Assembly (NCBI RefSeq): GCF_001735805.1
Contig: NZ_CP017248.1
Span: 5,332,001-5,396,000 of the forward strand
Source of the DNA: Streptomyces fodineus
Lineage (GTDB): Bacteria; Actinomycetota; Actinomycetes; Streptomycetales; Streptomycetaceae
Reading direction: 5' to 3'
Length of the DNA: 64,000 bases
The notes beneath the pieces are model-generated. The model saw only the letters and a list, made by a program, of their open reading frames with translations. It did not search any database and was not told the origin of the DNA. Shown piece by piece: positions 1-7,543 of this stretch; position 1 is the first letter of the stretch, and every line of letters begins with the position of its first letter. The position numbers and the translations under genes are program-made.

Positions 1-1
1 C

Positions 2-649
2 AATGGCCTGGCCAAGGACGCCCCGCACTGGTTCGACCGGGTCATGGAGTTCGTCGGCGAGTACGGCCTGCTGCTCGCCCTGGTCCTGCTGGTCCTGTGG
101 TGCTGGTGGTCCGTGCGGCGCCGGGGCGGCGAGGATGCCGCGTCCTCCGTGGCCGCGCTGCTGTGGGCGCCGCTCGCGGCCGGTATCGCCCTGGCCGTCA
201 ACATTCCGATCCGGGGCTTCGTGGAACGCCCCCGGCCCTTCGTCGAACACCAGGGGCTGGACGTCCTCGTCTCCGGCAAGACCGACTTCTCCTTCGTCAG
301 CGACCACGCGACCCTCACCATGGCGCTGGGCGTTGGCCTCTTCGTCGCCAACCGCCGCTTCGGCATCGCCGGCATCGGGCTCGCGCTGCTGGAGGGCTTC
401 TGCCGGGTGTACATGGGCGTTCACTATCCGACGGACGTCGTCGGTGGCTTCGCGCTCGGTACGGCCGTGGTCCTGCTGCTGTCCCCGCCGGCCATGGCGC
501 TGCTCACGCCGCTGCTGCGGGCGGTGGAGCGGTCGCCGCGGGCGGGGTGGGTCGTACGGAAGCGATCAGCGAGCGGGGCGCGCGAGGGGGCGTTGCTTCC
601 GACTGCCCGTACGCCGGTGGAGTCCGAGGAACGGGACCTCGCGGCGTAG
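2..649 (+). CDS. PAP2-family phosphatase, 5' end outside window
   Basis: A membrane phosphatase of the PAP2 (phosphatidic acid phosphatase type 2) superfamily; the reading frame is open at the window edge, so the N-terminus is missing. The three family motifs are readable: an RGFVERPRPF block (motif 1), SFVSDHAT as a variant of PSGH (motif 2), and CRVYMGVHYPTDVVGG (motif 3, with the Arg, His and Asp used in phosphoryl transfer). Hydrophobic stretches around LLLALVLLVLW, the LAAGIALAVNI segment and the C-terminal AVVLLLSPPAMALL indicate several membrane helices. The likely substrate is a lipid pyrophosphate such as undecaprenyl diphosphate, but PAP2 members are diverse and substrate cannot be read here. 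It converges on the oxidoreductase gene downstream. Confidence 0.85.
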   Translation, partial: NGLAKDAPHWFDRVMEFVGEYGLLLALVLLVLWCWWSVRRRGGEDAASSVAALLWAPLAAGIALAVNIPIRGFVERPRPFVEHQGLDVLVSGKTDFSFVSDHATLTMALGVGLFVANRRFGIAGIGLALLEGFCRVYMGVHYPTDVVGGFALGTAVVLLLSPPAMALLTPLLRAVERSPRAGWVVRKRSASGAREGALLPTARTPVESEERDLAA

Positions 650-689
650 CCCCCCGCGCAAGCGCTCCGAAGGGGCCCACGCCCCCCTC

Positions 690-2252
690 TCACAACCCCT
701 GCGCGTAAGAGAAGAACCTCTGCGGGTCGTACTGCTTCTTCACCTTCCCCAGCCGCGTCGCCGCGTCGCCGTAGTACGCCTTCTTCCAGTCCGTCAGCGT
801 CGGGTCGGTGTAGTTCTGGTACGCCGCGCCGGAGGCGTAGGGGGACATCGCCTGGTGGGCCGAGGTGAGCCAGGACTGGGCGGAAGCGCCGGAGGCTCCC
901 TCGCCCCAGGACGCTATGTACTGGGCCAGCATCCGCGAGCGGCGGTGGACGAAGGCCGTCGCCGTGGGGGAGACGCGGTTGACCGCGCCGCCGAGGGCGG
1001 TGAAGGCGATGCTGCCCGCGCCGCCCCGGACCGAGGCGATCTGCCGGAGCACCGTCTGGATGCCGGCCGCCGACAGCGAGCGGTCGAAGAAGTCGGAGCG
1101 GGCCGCGTACGTCTCCCGGCCCAGCCGGCCCTGCGGGGAGCGGCCGGGGGTGGAGCCCGGCAGATGGCACTGGGCGTCGGTGGAGAAGGAGGAGCAGCCG
1201 GCGTAGATCTCCATCGCCTCCTCGTAGCCGCGGCGGCGCAGGGTGACGGAGGTGGCGTTCGCGCCGGCCTGGTGGGCGAGCCGGTCGACCGCGTTCTGGA
1301 GTTCGCCGTAGGTGCCGAGCGAGAAGCAGGCCACGGAGATCGTGGGCGTGCCGCCCGGTGAGCAGGCGAGGTGGAGGGAGGACCAGATCTCGTCGGGCTG
1401 GCTCGGGCCCCACTCCTGCCAGGCCTTCAGGACGGCGGCGGCCTTGGACCAGGGCCATGTCATGTACGCCGTCACGGCCTGCGGGGCCGGGTGGGTCTTG
1501 AACTGCAGCTCCGTCACGACGCCGAAGTTGCCGTTGCCCGCGCCGCGCAGTGCCCAGAAGAGGTCGGAGTGGGACGACGCGTTCGCCGTCACCTGGGTGC
1601 CGTCGGCGGTGATCAGCGTCGCCTGGGTGAGGCTGTCGCAGGTCAGGCCGTAGGCGCGGGAGGCGACGCCGTGGCCGCCGCCGAGCACCAGGCCGGAGAC
1701 GCCGACGGTGGGGCAGGAGCCCGCGGGTATGGTCGCGCCCTTCGCGGCCAGCGCCCGGTAGACGTCGATCAGCTTGGAGCCGGCGCCGACGACCGCCGTC
1801 CCGCCGGAGACCCGTATCCGGTTCAGCTTGGACACGTCGAGGATCAGGCGGTTGTCGCCGGAGGAGTAGCCCGCGTAGGAGTGGCCGCCGTTGCGTATGG
1901 AGATCCGGATGTTGTGGGCGTGGGCGTAGGCGAGGGTCGTACGGATGTCGTCGGCGTGCGCCACATAGGCCACCGCGGCCGGCTTCAGGCCGTCGAAGCG
2001 GGTGTTGTACAGCTGGTGGGCCGTCTTCCAGGCCGCGTCGGCCGGCCGGACCAGGGTGCCGTCCAGGTCATGGGCGAGATCGGCCCAGTTCGCGGCGGCG
2101 TTCGCGCTGGTGGTCTTGAGGGACGTAAGGGACGATGAGCCCGTGGCAGCCGAAGTCGAGGACCTGCCCGAGCCCGAGCTGCACGCGGTCAGTGCGGTCG
2201 CGGCCAGTGCGGCCGTGCCGCCCGCGATGAACGTACGCCGTTCCATGCCCAT
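690..2252 (-). CDS. Secreted FAD-linked oxidoreductase (BBE family)
   Basis: A 520-residue exported flavoprotein. The N-terminus carries a twin-arginine motif (RRTFIAGG) followed by a lipobox-like LTAC, so it is probably Tat-exported and possibly lipid-anchored. An FAD-binding type 4 domain occupies roughly residues 75-250. Its IRNGGHSYAGYSSGD segment has the His that in berberine-bridge-enzyme relatives forms the 8-alpha covalent FAD bond. The C-terminus has a typical BBE motif region (YQNYTDP and YDPQRFF). Family members oxidise alcohols, sugars or alkaloid-like substrates; the substrate is not predictable here. The start at 2252 and the Met two codons later (2246) are both possible; the second lies directly before RRTF. 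Confidence 0.88.
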   Translation of the reverse strand: MGMERRTFIAGGTAALAATALTACSSGSGRSSTSAATGSSSLTSLKTTSANAAANWADLAHDLDGTLVRPADAAWKTAHQLYNTRFDGLKPAAVAYVAHADDIRTTLAYAHAHNIRISIRNGGHSYAGYSSGDNRLILDVSKLNRIRVSGGTAVVGAGSKLIDVYRALAAKGATIPAGSCPTVGVSGLVLGGGHGVASRAYGLTCDSLTQATLITADGTQVTANASSHSDLFWALRGAGNGNFGVVTELQFKTHPAPQAVTAYMTWPWSKAAAVLKAWQEWGPSQPDEIWSSLHLACSPGGTPTISVACFSLGTYGELQNAVDRLAHQAGANATSVTLRRRGYEEAMEIYAGCSSFSTDAQCHLPGSTPGRSPQGRLGRETYAARSDFFDRSLSAAGIQTVLRQIASVRGGAGSIAFTALGGAVNRVSPTATAFVHRRSRMLAQYIASWGEGASGASAQSWLTSAHQAMSPYASGAAYQNYTDPTLTDWKKAYYGDAATRLGKVKKQYDPQRFFSYAQGL

Positions 2253-2443
2253 CCTCGTCTGTCACCCCTTACCGGGCCCCTTTGGCCCTACGGGGGGTGA
2301 GACGGTCGTGCGGGCGGGTCGGTTCGTAACAGTTCGTACACAGGGAATCGAACGTCGAAGACGTGTGCGTGTAACCCGGCGGTCGGGACCGGCGCGTGCC
2401 CTTCCCGTAAGCGTTCCGTGACCTAACCAGGCCGACGGCAGGG

Positions 2444-2487
2444 GTTCACCCGCCGTTCACTTCCGGCCATCGGCGGCTTCACCTGTT
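2444..2487 (+). promoter_or_regulatory. PHO-box array upstream of pstS
   Basis: Four 11-nt units lie in exact phase: GTTCACCCGCC (2444-2454), GTTCACTTCCG (2455-2465), a degenerate GCCATCGGCGG (2466-2476) and CTTCACCTGTT (2477-2487). The 11-nt direct repeat with G(T/G)TCAC at its head is the known binding unit of the response regulator PhoP in Streptomyces. The array ends about 120 bp before the pstS start, a fitting place for activation under phosphate starvation. Confidence 0.85.
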
Positions 2488-2610
2488 CTGCCTAATTTCG
2501 GCCGTGCACGGTGCGGAGCGCGGGTTTATGCGCTCGGCCATTTGAGCGCTCACAACCCTGATACCTCGCACGCCGCCGACCGCGGCGGCTCCTGGAAGGA
2601 ACTCCCGAAA

Positions 2611-3741
2611 GTGATGCTTCAGCGCAAGAACCGGCTGCGCGCCCTCTCGCTCGGTGCGATCGCCGTGACCGGCGCCCTGGCCCTGACGGCGTGCGGCTCC
2701 GACGACACCGGCAGCGGTTCGAAGGCCTCGGGCAACCCGTCCGGCGCCACGAACGCCTCCTCGATCAAGTGCGACAACGCCAAGGGTCAGCTGCTCGCCG
2801 ACGGCTCCTCCGCGCAGAAGAACGCTATCGACGCCTGGGTCAAGGAGTTCTCCCAGGCCTGTGGTGTGCAGATCAACTACAAGGGTGGCGGCTCCGGTGC
2901 CGGTGTCACCTCCTTCAACCAGGGTCAGCTCGCCTTCGCCGGTTCCGACTCCGCGCTGAAGCCGGACGAGGTCACCGCCTCCAAGAAGGTCTGCTCCGGC
3001 GGCCAGGGCATCGACCTGCCGATGGTCGGCGGCCCGATCGCCCTCGGCTACAACGTCCCGGGTGTCGACAACCTGGTCCTGGACGCCCCGACGATCGCCA
3101 AGATCTTCGACAGCAAGATCAAGAACTGGAACGACCCGGCGATCAAGAAGCTGAACCCGTCCGCGAAGCTTCCCGACCTGAAGATCCAGGCCTTCCACCG
3201 CTCCGAGGACTCGGGTACGACGGACAACTTCACCAAGTACCTGAAGGCGACCACCCCGGACAACTGGAAGTACTCCGGCGGCAAGGCATGGCAGGCGCAG
3301 GGCGGCCAGGCGGCCTCCGGCTCCGCCGGTGTGGCCCAGGGCGTCAAGCAGAACTCCGGCGCGATCGGCTACTTCGAGCTGTCCTACGCCAAGGACATGA
3401 ACACCGTCTCCATCGCCACCGGTGCCAAGGCCCCGGTCAAGCCCTCCGTGGAGAGCGCCACCGCCGACATCGCGGCCGCCAAGGTCGTCGGTACCGGCAA
3501 GGACCTGTCGCTGAAGCTGGACTACGCCACCAAGGCCGAGAACGCCTACCCGATCACCCTGGTGACGTACGAGATCGTCTGCGACAAGGGCAACAAGGCG
3601 GACACCCTGCCCGCCACCAAGGCCTTCCTCGGCTACATCGCCGGCGAGGACGGCCAGAAGCTCCTGACGAGCAACAACTACGCCCCGATCCCCGCTGAGA
3701 TCAACAGCAAGGTCCGCGCCACCATCGAGGGCCTGAGCTGA
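2611..3741 (+). CDS. pstS: Phosphate ABC transporter substrate-binding lipoprotein PstS
   Basis: The high-affinity periplasmic-type phosphate receptor, anchored as a lipoprotein, which delivers Pi to PstCA. The N-terminus from the GTG at 2611 (RBS GGAAGGA at 2594-2600) gives a basic region, a hydrophobic core and the lipobox LTAC followed by GSDD. The mature part has PstS phosphate-binding features: LLADGSSAQKNAIDAW, the YKGGGSGAGVTSFNQGQ loop, and FHRSEDSGTTDNFTKYL with the Ser, Asp and Thr that contact phosphate. At 376 residues it has the usual length. A TTG at 2542 in frame would add 23 residues without signal-peptide character and is rejected. It is the first gene of pstSCAB and lies behind a PHO-box array. 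Confidence 0.96.
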   Translation: MMLQRKNRLRALSLGAIAVTGALALTACGSDDTGSGSKASGNPSGATNASSIKCDNAKGQLLADGSSAQKNAIDAWVKEFSQACGVQINYKGGGSGAGVTSFNQGQLAFAGSDSALKPDEVTASKKVCSGGQGIDLPMVGGPIALGYNVPGVDNLVLDAPTIAKIFDSKIKNWNDPAIKKLNPSAKLPDLKIQAFHRSEDSGTTDNFTKYLKATTPDNWKYSGGKAWQAQGGQAASGSAGVAQGVKQNSGAIGYFELSYAKDMNTVSIATGAKAPVKPSVESATADIAAAKVVGTGKDLSLKLDYATKAENAYPITLVTYEIVCDKGNKADTLPATKAFLGYIAGEDGQKLLTSNNYAPIPAEINSKVRATIEGLS

Positions 3742-3753
3742 CCTGATCCGTGA

Positions 3754-3787
3754 GTGCGGCCCGTGCCCTTCAGGGCCCGGGCCGCAC
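3754..3787 (+). terminator. Intercistronic hairpin between pstS and pstC
   Basis: A 15-bp stem with a single mismatch (arms 3754-3768 and 3773-3787) and a TTCA loop lies 12 nt after the pstS stop. No U-tract follows, which is common in Streptomyces. A partial terminator or an RNA-stabilising hairpin here would give much more PstS than permease, as expected for binding-protein operons. Confidence 0.7.
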
Positions 3788-3856
3788 CGTCCGGTGCACC
3801 GCCGCCATGAGCCGCCGCCCCGCACGGGCGAACGGCTCCGCAGACCGGAGAACCCG

Positions 3857-4863
3857 ATGGACATATCGACCAAGACAACTGACGCATCTCCCCCCTCGCC
3901 CCAGCCCACGGTGGCCGAGCAGAAGCGCAACGCCCGCGGCGCGTCCCGCCCCGGTGACCGCGTCTTCCTCGGGCTCACGCGTGGGTCGGGCATTCTGCTG
4001 CTGGTGATCATGGCCGCGATCGCGGTCTTCCTCACCTACCGTGCCTCCCTCGCGATCAGCAAGGACCACGGGAACTTCCTCACGACCTTCGAGTGGAACA
4101 CCAACCTCATCCCGCCGAGCTTCGGCATCGCGGTGCTGGCCTTCGGCACGATCGTCTCCTCGGTCATCGCCATGGTCATCGCGGTCCCGATCGCCGTCGC
4201 GATCGCGCTGTTCCTCACGCACTACGCCCCGCGCCGGCTGAGCGGTCCCATCGCGTATGTGATCGACCTGCTCGCCGCCGTGCCGTCCATCGTCTACGGC
4301 CTCTGGGGTGCCCTGATCCTCGTCCCGCACATGACGGGCCTGTACAGCTGGCTGAACGACTACCTCGGCTGGACCGGCATCTTCTCCTGGGACGGCGGCG
4401 CCCCCCGCGCCATGCTCACCGTCGGCATCCTGCTGGCGATCATGATCCTGCCGATCATCACCAACGTCAGCCGTGAGGTGTTCCGGCAGGTCCCGCGGAT
4501 GCACGAGGAGGCCGCGCTGGCCCTCGGCGCCACCCGCTGGGAGGTCGTCCGCATGGCCGTGCTGCCCTTCGGCCGCTCCGGTGTGATCTCCGCGTCCATG
4601 CTCGGCCTCGGCCGCGCCCTCGGCGAGACGATGGCCGTCGCCACCGTGCTCTCCCCGGACTACGTCATCCACGCCAGCCTGCTGAACCCCGGCGGCGGCA
4701 CCTTCGCCCAGAACATCGCCAGCAAGTTCGGTGAGGCCACCGAGCAGGGCCGGGACGCGCTGATCGCCTCCGGTCTCGTCCTCTTCGTCATCACCCTGGT
4801 GGTCAACGGCGCGGCCCGCATGATCATCGCCCGCCGCAAGGAGTACTCGGGGCCAACGCATGA
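3857..4863 (+). CDS. pstC: Phosphate ABC transporter permease PstC, apparent frameshift at the 3' end
   Basis: An inner-membrane permease subunit of the high-affinity phosphate transporter. From the ATG at 3857 it has the expected features: a cytoplasmic lead, about six membrane helices, and the EAA loop EEAALALGATRWEVVRM that contacts the ATPase. The protein reads normally to RRKEYSG and then lacks its stop. At 4850-4852 a run of four G (from 4849) is followed by CCAACGCATGA. One extra G would give the family-typical ending RRKEYSGANA and a TGA at 4861-4863 overlapping the pstA ATG (ATGA). As sequenced the frame runs on to 5944, out of frame over pstA. The coordinates given assume the restored frame. 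This is either a real one-base deletion or a homopolymer sequencing error. Confidence 0.88.
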
Positions 4864-5918
4864 GCCACGCACTCGCCGACAAGCGCCCCAGCACGCTGCG
4901 CGGCGCCAGCCTCCCGAAGTGGTCCCCCTGGGCCATCGCCGCAGGATCGATTGTCCTGGCCGTGGCCATCGGCCTGATCGGCGGACTGAGCAGCAAGGTC
5001 CAGTGGGGCCTGATCGCCGCGATCCTCTTCGTCGTCGGCACCTACGGCATCGCCTCCAAGGTCGAGGGCCGCCGGCAGGCCAAGGACCGGATCGCCACCT
5101 CCTTCGTCTGGGTCGCCTTCCTGCTCGCCGTCGTCCCGCTGGTCTCCCTGATCTGGGTGACGGTCTCGCGCGGCGTGAAGGTGCTGAACGTCTTCTTCCT
5201 CACCCACTCCATGGGCGTCGTCGCCGACTCCGAGCCCGGTGGCGGTATCTACCACGCCATCATCGGCAGCCTGGAGCAGGTCGGCCTCGCCACCGTCATC
5301 GGTGCGCCGATCGGCATCCTCACCGCGATCTACCTGGTGGAGTACGGGCGGGGCAAGCTCGCCAAGGCCGTCACGTTCTTCGTCGACGTCATGACGGGTA
5401 TCCCGTCGATCGTCGCCGGCCTGTTCATCCTCTCGCTGATGCTCATCTTCAAGATGCAGCCGTTCGGCTTCGCCGGTTCGCTGGCGCTGGCCATCCTGAT
5501 GATGCCGGTCGTCGTGCGCTCCACCGAGGAGATGCTCAAGCTCGTCCCGAACGAGCTGCGCGAGGCCTCGCTGGCGCTCGGTGTGCCGAAGTGGCGGACT
5601 ATCTTGAAGGTGGTCCTGCCGACGTCCATCGGCGGTATCACCACAGGTGTCATGCTGGCCATCGCCCGTATCGCGGGCGAGACCGCGCCGGTACTGCTGC
5701 TGGTGTTCGGCAACCCGTTCATCAACAACGACCCGTTCGAGGGTGCGCAGGCGTCGCTGCCGCTGTTCATCTTCCAGCAGTACCAGCAGAGCGCGGGTGC
5801 CAGCGCGGCGTACGACCGTGCCTGGGCGGCCTCGCTCACGCTGATCGCCTTCGTGATGATCCTCAACCTGGTGGCCCGCGGCATCGCCCGCTGGAAGGCC
5901 CCGAAGACCGGTCGCTGA
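4860..5918 (+). CDS. pstA: Phosphate ABC transporter permease PstA
   Basis: The second permease subunit of the Pst system, 352 residues. It has six or more hydrophobic segments and the ATPase-contact EAA loop REASLALGVPKWRTILKVVLP in the C-terminal half. Its ATG overlaps the expected TGA of pstC (ATGA), so the two are translationally coupled. It lies third in pstSCAB. The tail (MILNLVARGIARW) is typical. There is no sign of damage in this frame. Confidence 0.95.
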   Translation: MSHALADKRPSTLRGASLPKWSPWAIAAGSIVLAVAIGLIGGLSSKVQWGLIAAILFVVGTYGIASKVEGRRQAKDRIATSFVWVAFLLAVVPLVSLIWVTVSRGVKVLNVFFLTHSMGVVADSEPGGGIYHAIIGSLEQVGLATVIGAPIGILTAIYLVEYGRGKLAKAVTFFVDVMTGIPSIVAGLFILSLMLIFKMQPFGFAGSLALAILMMPVVVRSTEEMLKLVPNELREASLALGVPKWRTILKVVLPTSIGGITTGVMLAIARIAGETAPVLLLVFGNPFINNDPFEGAQASLPLFIFQQYQQSAGASAAYDRAWAASLTLIAFVMILNLVARGIARWKAPKTGR

Positions 5919-5968
5919 CGCGGCCACACAGCGACCGAGCTTGAATTTCTGGAAGTGAAGTAGACGAC

Positions 5969-6745
5969 ATGGCCAAGCGAATCGACGTAAGCGGACTCAC
6001 CGCCTACTACGGCTCCCACAAGGCGATCGAAGACATCTCGATGACCGTCGAGCCGCGTTCGGTGACGGCGTTCATCGGCCCCTCCGGCTGCGGCAAGTCG
6101 ACGTTCCTGCGCACGCTGAACCGGATGCACGAGGTCACCCCCGGTGGCCGCGTCGAGGGCAAGGTGCTCCTGGACGACGAGGACCTGTACGGCGCCGGGA
6201 TCGACCCGGTGTCGGTCCGCCGCGAGGTGGGCATGGTCTTCCAGCGCCCGAACCCCTTCCCCACGATGTCGATCTTCGACAACGTGGCGGCGGGCCTGCG
6301 CCTGAACGGCAACTACAAGAAGTCGCAGCTGAACGACATCGTCGAGAAGTCCCTGAAGGGCGCGAACCTCTGGAACGAGGTCAAGGACCGCCTGAACAAG
6401 CCGGGCTCCGGCCTGTCGGGCGGCCAGCAGCAGCGTCTGTGCATCGCGCGGGCGATCGCGGTGGAACCGAAGGTCCTGCTGATGGACGAGCCCTGCTCGG
6501 CCCTGGACCCGATCTCGACCCTCGCCATCGAGGACCTGATCGGTGAGCTGAAGGAGCGCTTCACGATCGTCATCGTGACGCACAACATGCAGCAGGCGGC
6601 GCGTGTCTCGGACCGCACGGCCTTCTTCAACCTGGCGGCCGTGGGCCAGCCGGGCCGCCTGATCGAGATCGACGACACCGAGCGGATCTTCTCCAACCCG
6701 TCCGTGCAGGCGACCGAGGACTACATCTCGGGCCGCTTCGGCTGA
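5969..6745 (+). CDS. pstB: Phosphate ABC transporter ATP-binding protein PstB
   Basis: The cytoplasmic ATPase that energises PstSCA, 258 residues, the family's normal length. It shows Walker A GPSGCGKSTFLR, the signature LSGGQQQRLCIARAIA, Walker B VLLMDEPCSALD and the switch His in IVIVTHNMQQAARVSD. The PstB-type insert NPFPTMSIFDNVAAG is present. It starts 50 nt after pstA with AAGTGAAG as a possible RBS. PhoU is not adjacent, as is usual in Streptomyces. Confidence 0.96.
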   Translation: MAKRIDVSGLTAYYGSHKAIEDISMTVEPRSVTAFIGPSGCGKSTFLRTLNRMHEVTPGGRVEGKVLLDDEDLYGAGIDPVSVRREVGMVFQRPNPFPTMSIFDNVAAGLRLNGNYKKSQLNDIVEKSLKGANLWNEVKDRLNKPGSGLSGGQQQRLCIARAIAVEPKVLLMDEPCSALDPISTLAIEDLIGELKERFTIVIVTHNMQQAARVSDRTAFFNLAAVGQPGRLIEIDDTERIFSNPSVQATEDYISGRFG

Positions 6746-6759
6746 TCGTCCCCTGATCC

Positions 6760-6832
6760 CCTCGCGGTGCTGCATGGCGGTGCCACCGCGAGGACGCAAG
6801 AGGGCCCGCCCCTGGCTCCCGGGGGCGGGCCC
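6760..6832 (+). terminator. Tandem terminator hairpins after pstB
   Basis: Two consecutive hairpins follow pstB. The first has perfect 10-bp arms CCTCGCGGTG / CACCGCGAGG (6760-6769 and 6784-6793). The second has perfect 11-bp arms GGGCCCGCCCC / GGGGCGGGCCC (6802-6812 and 6822-6832) with a 9-nt loop. They end the pst operon and, being symmetric, can also stop the opposing toxin transcript that ends at 6851. Confidence 0.8.
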
Positions 6833-6850
6833 ATTGCGTTCGGCAGGCGT

Positions 6851-7231
6851 TTACGGATCGAGGTCCAGCACGCGGACCGGCTCGCCGATCCAACGGCCCG
6901 GGGCTGCGGTGGCGATGATCGCACCGTCGGGACGGTCCGGGGTGGGTTGCGCCGCGTACTGACAGTGCGCTGCGGCCCACGTGTTCTGCTGGGCCACCGC
7001 CAAGGCTGCCGGCAGGTCCAGGTCCAAGAGGACGATGCCCGGCAGCGCGGCGAGATGCTCTGCGGTACCAGGACGGGCCCGGTCGGCCTCGACCAGTGCG
7101 CACGCCGGGGCGTACAGGTACCAGCCGACCTCCACGTGGGCGCGGTGGATCAATCGGGAGGCAAGGACGTTGCCCCGGCCGGCCGCGGCCATGGCGGTGT
7201 CGTCCAGGACGATGTGCATCGCGTCGCTCAC
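6851..7231 (-). CDS. PIN-domain protein, probable VapC-type toxin
   Basis: A 126-residue protein read from the GTG at 7231, which overlaps the upstream gene's TGA (GTGA). The order of acidic residues fits a PIN nuclease: Asp in HIVLDDTAM near the start, Glu in CALVEADRA, Asp in GIVLLDLDLP and Asp in RPDGAIIATAA. PIN toxins of the VapC family cleave RNA and are held inactive by a cognate antitoxin. The coupled upstream gene for a ribbon-helix-helix protein supports a toxin-antitoxin pair. An ATG at 7219 (MHIVLDD) is an alternative start. Activity is inferred, not shown. Confidence 0.75.
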   Translation of the reverse strand: MSDAMHIVLDDTAMAAAGRGNVLASRLIHRAHVEVGWYLYAPACALVEADRARPGTAEHLAALPGIVLLDLDLPAALAVAQQNTWAAAHCQYAAQPTPDRPDGAIIATAAPGRWIGEPVRVLDLDP

Positions 7232-7488
7232 CGGGCGGTCGCCCGGGCCAGCCGGCGGTCCAGCTCGCTGTCGAGGTCGCGTTCCTCTGCGGGAGTGGGT
7301 GCGTAGCCGGTCCACTCCGTCAGGGCGGCGCGGGCCTGCTCGGCCCGCTCGGCCCGCTCCGCGGGAGTGAGCAGGGTTTCGGCCAGCCGTGCCAGGTAGG
7401 CGCGCAGCGACATCCCCTCGGCTGCCGCTATGGCGGCGAGCCGGTCCCGGGCTTCCTCAGGGATACGGACGTTGGCGTCGGTCATCAT
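7228..7488 (-). CDS. Ribbon-helix-helix antitoxin, VapB-type
   Basis: An 86-residue protein beginning with tandem ATGs at 7488/7485 behind GAGGAG. The N-terminal TDANVRIPEEARDRLAAIAAAEG, followed by MSLRAYLARLAE, has the strand-helix-helix pattern of RHH DNA-binding antitoxins. The charged, Ala/Glu-rich C-terminus is the expected toxin-binding tail. It precedes and overlaps the PIN gene by 4 nt. A perfect 20-bp palindrome sits just upstream and is the obvious autoregulatory operator. An ATG at 7503 would place the start codon 8 nt from the palindrome and separate it from the RBS, so it is less likely. Confidence 0.75.
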   Translation of the reverse strand: MMTDANVRIPEEARDRLAAIAAAEGMSLRAYLARLAETLLTPAERAERAEQARAALTEWTGYAPTPAEERDLDSELDRRLARATAR

Positions 7489-7510
7489 CGGACTCCTCGG
7501 CACGCGATGG

Positions 7511-7530
7511 GTACGGGTACGTACCCGTAC
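7511..7530. promoter_or_regulatory. 20-bp perfect palindrome, toxin-antitoxin operator
   Basis: GTACGGGTAC joined to its exact reverse complement GTACCCGTAC. It lies 22 bp upstream of the antitoxin start and in the gap to pit. RHH antitoxins bind such palindromes as dimers of dimers. Confidence 0.7.
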
Positions 7531-7543
7531 TGTACTGACGGCT

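Noticed and set aside
2322..2341. Repeated GTTCGTAACA / GTTCGTACAC as extra PHO boxes
   Set aside because: The period is 10 nt and the core is GTTCGT rather than GTTCAC.
2479..4035. 518-codon frame opposite pstS
   Set aside because: Shadow of pstS and pstC; no motif.
3794..5944. A 716-codon open frame spanning pstC and pstA
   Set aside because: Only the first half is PstC; the rest is pstA read out of frame, with Arg/Pro-rich shadow composition. It is a by-product of the missing G.
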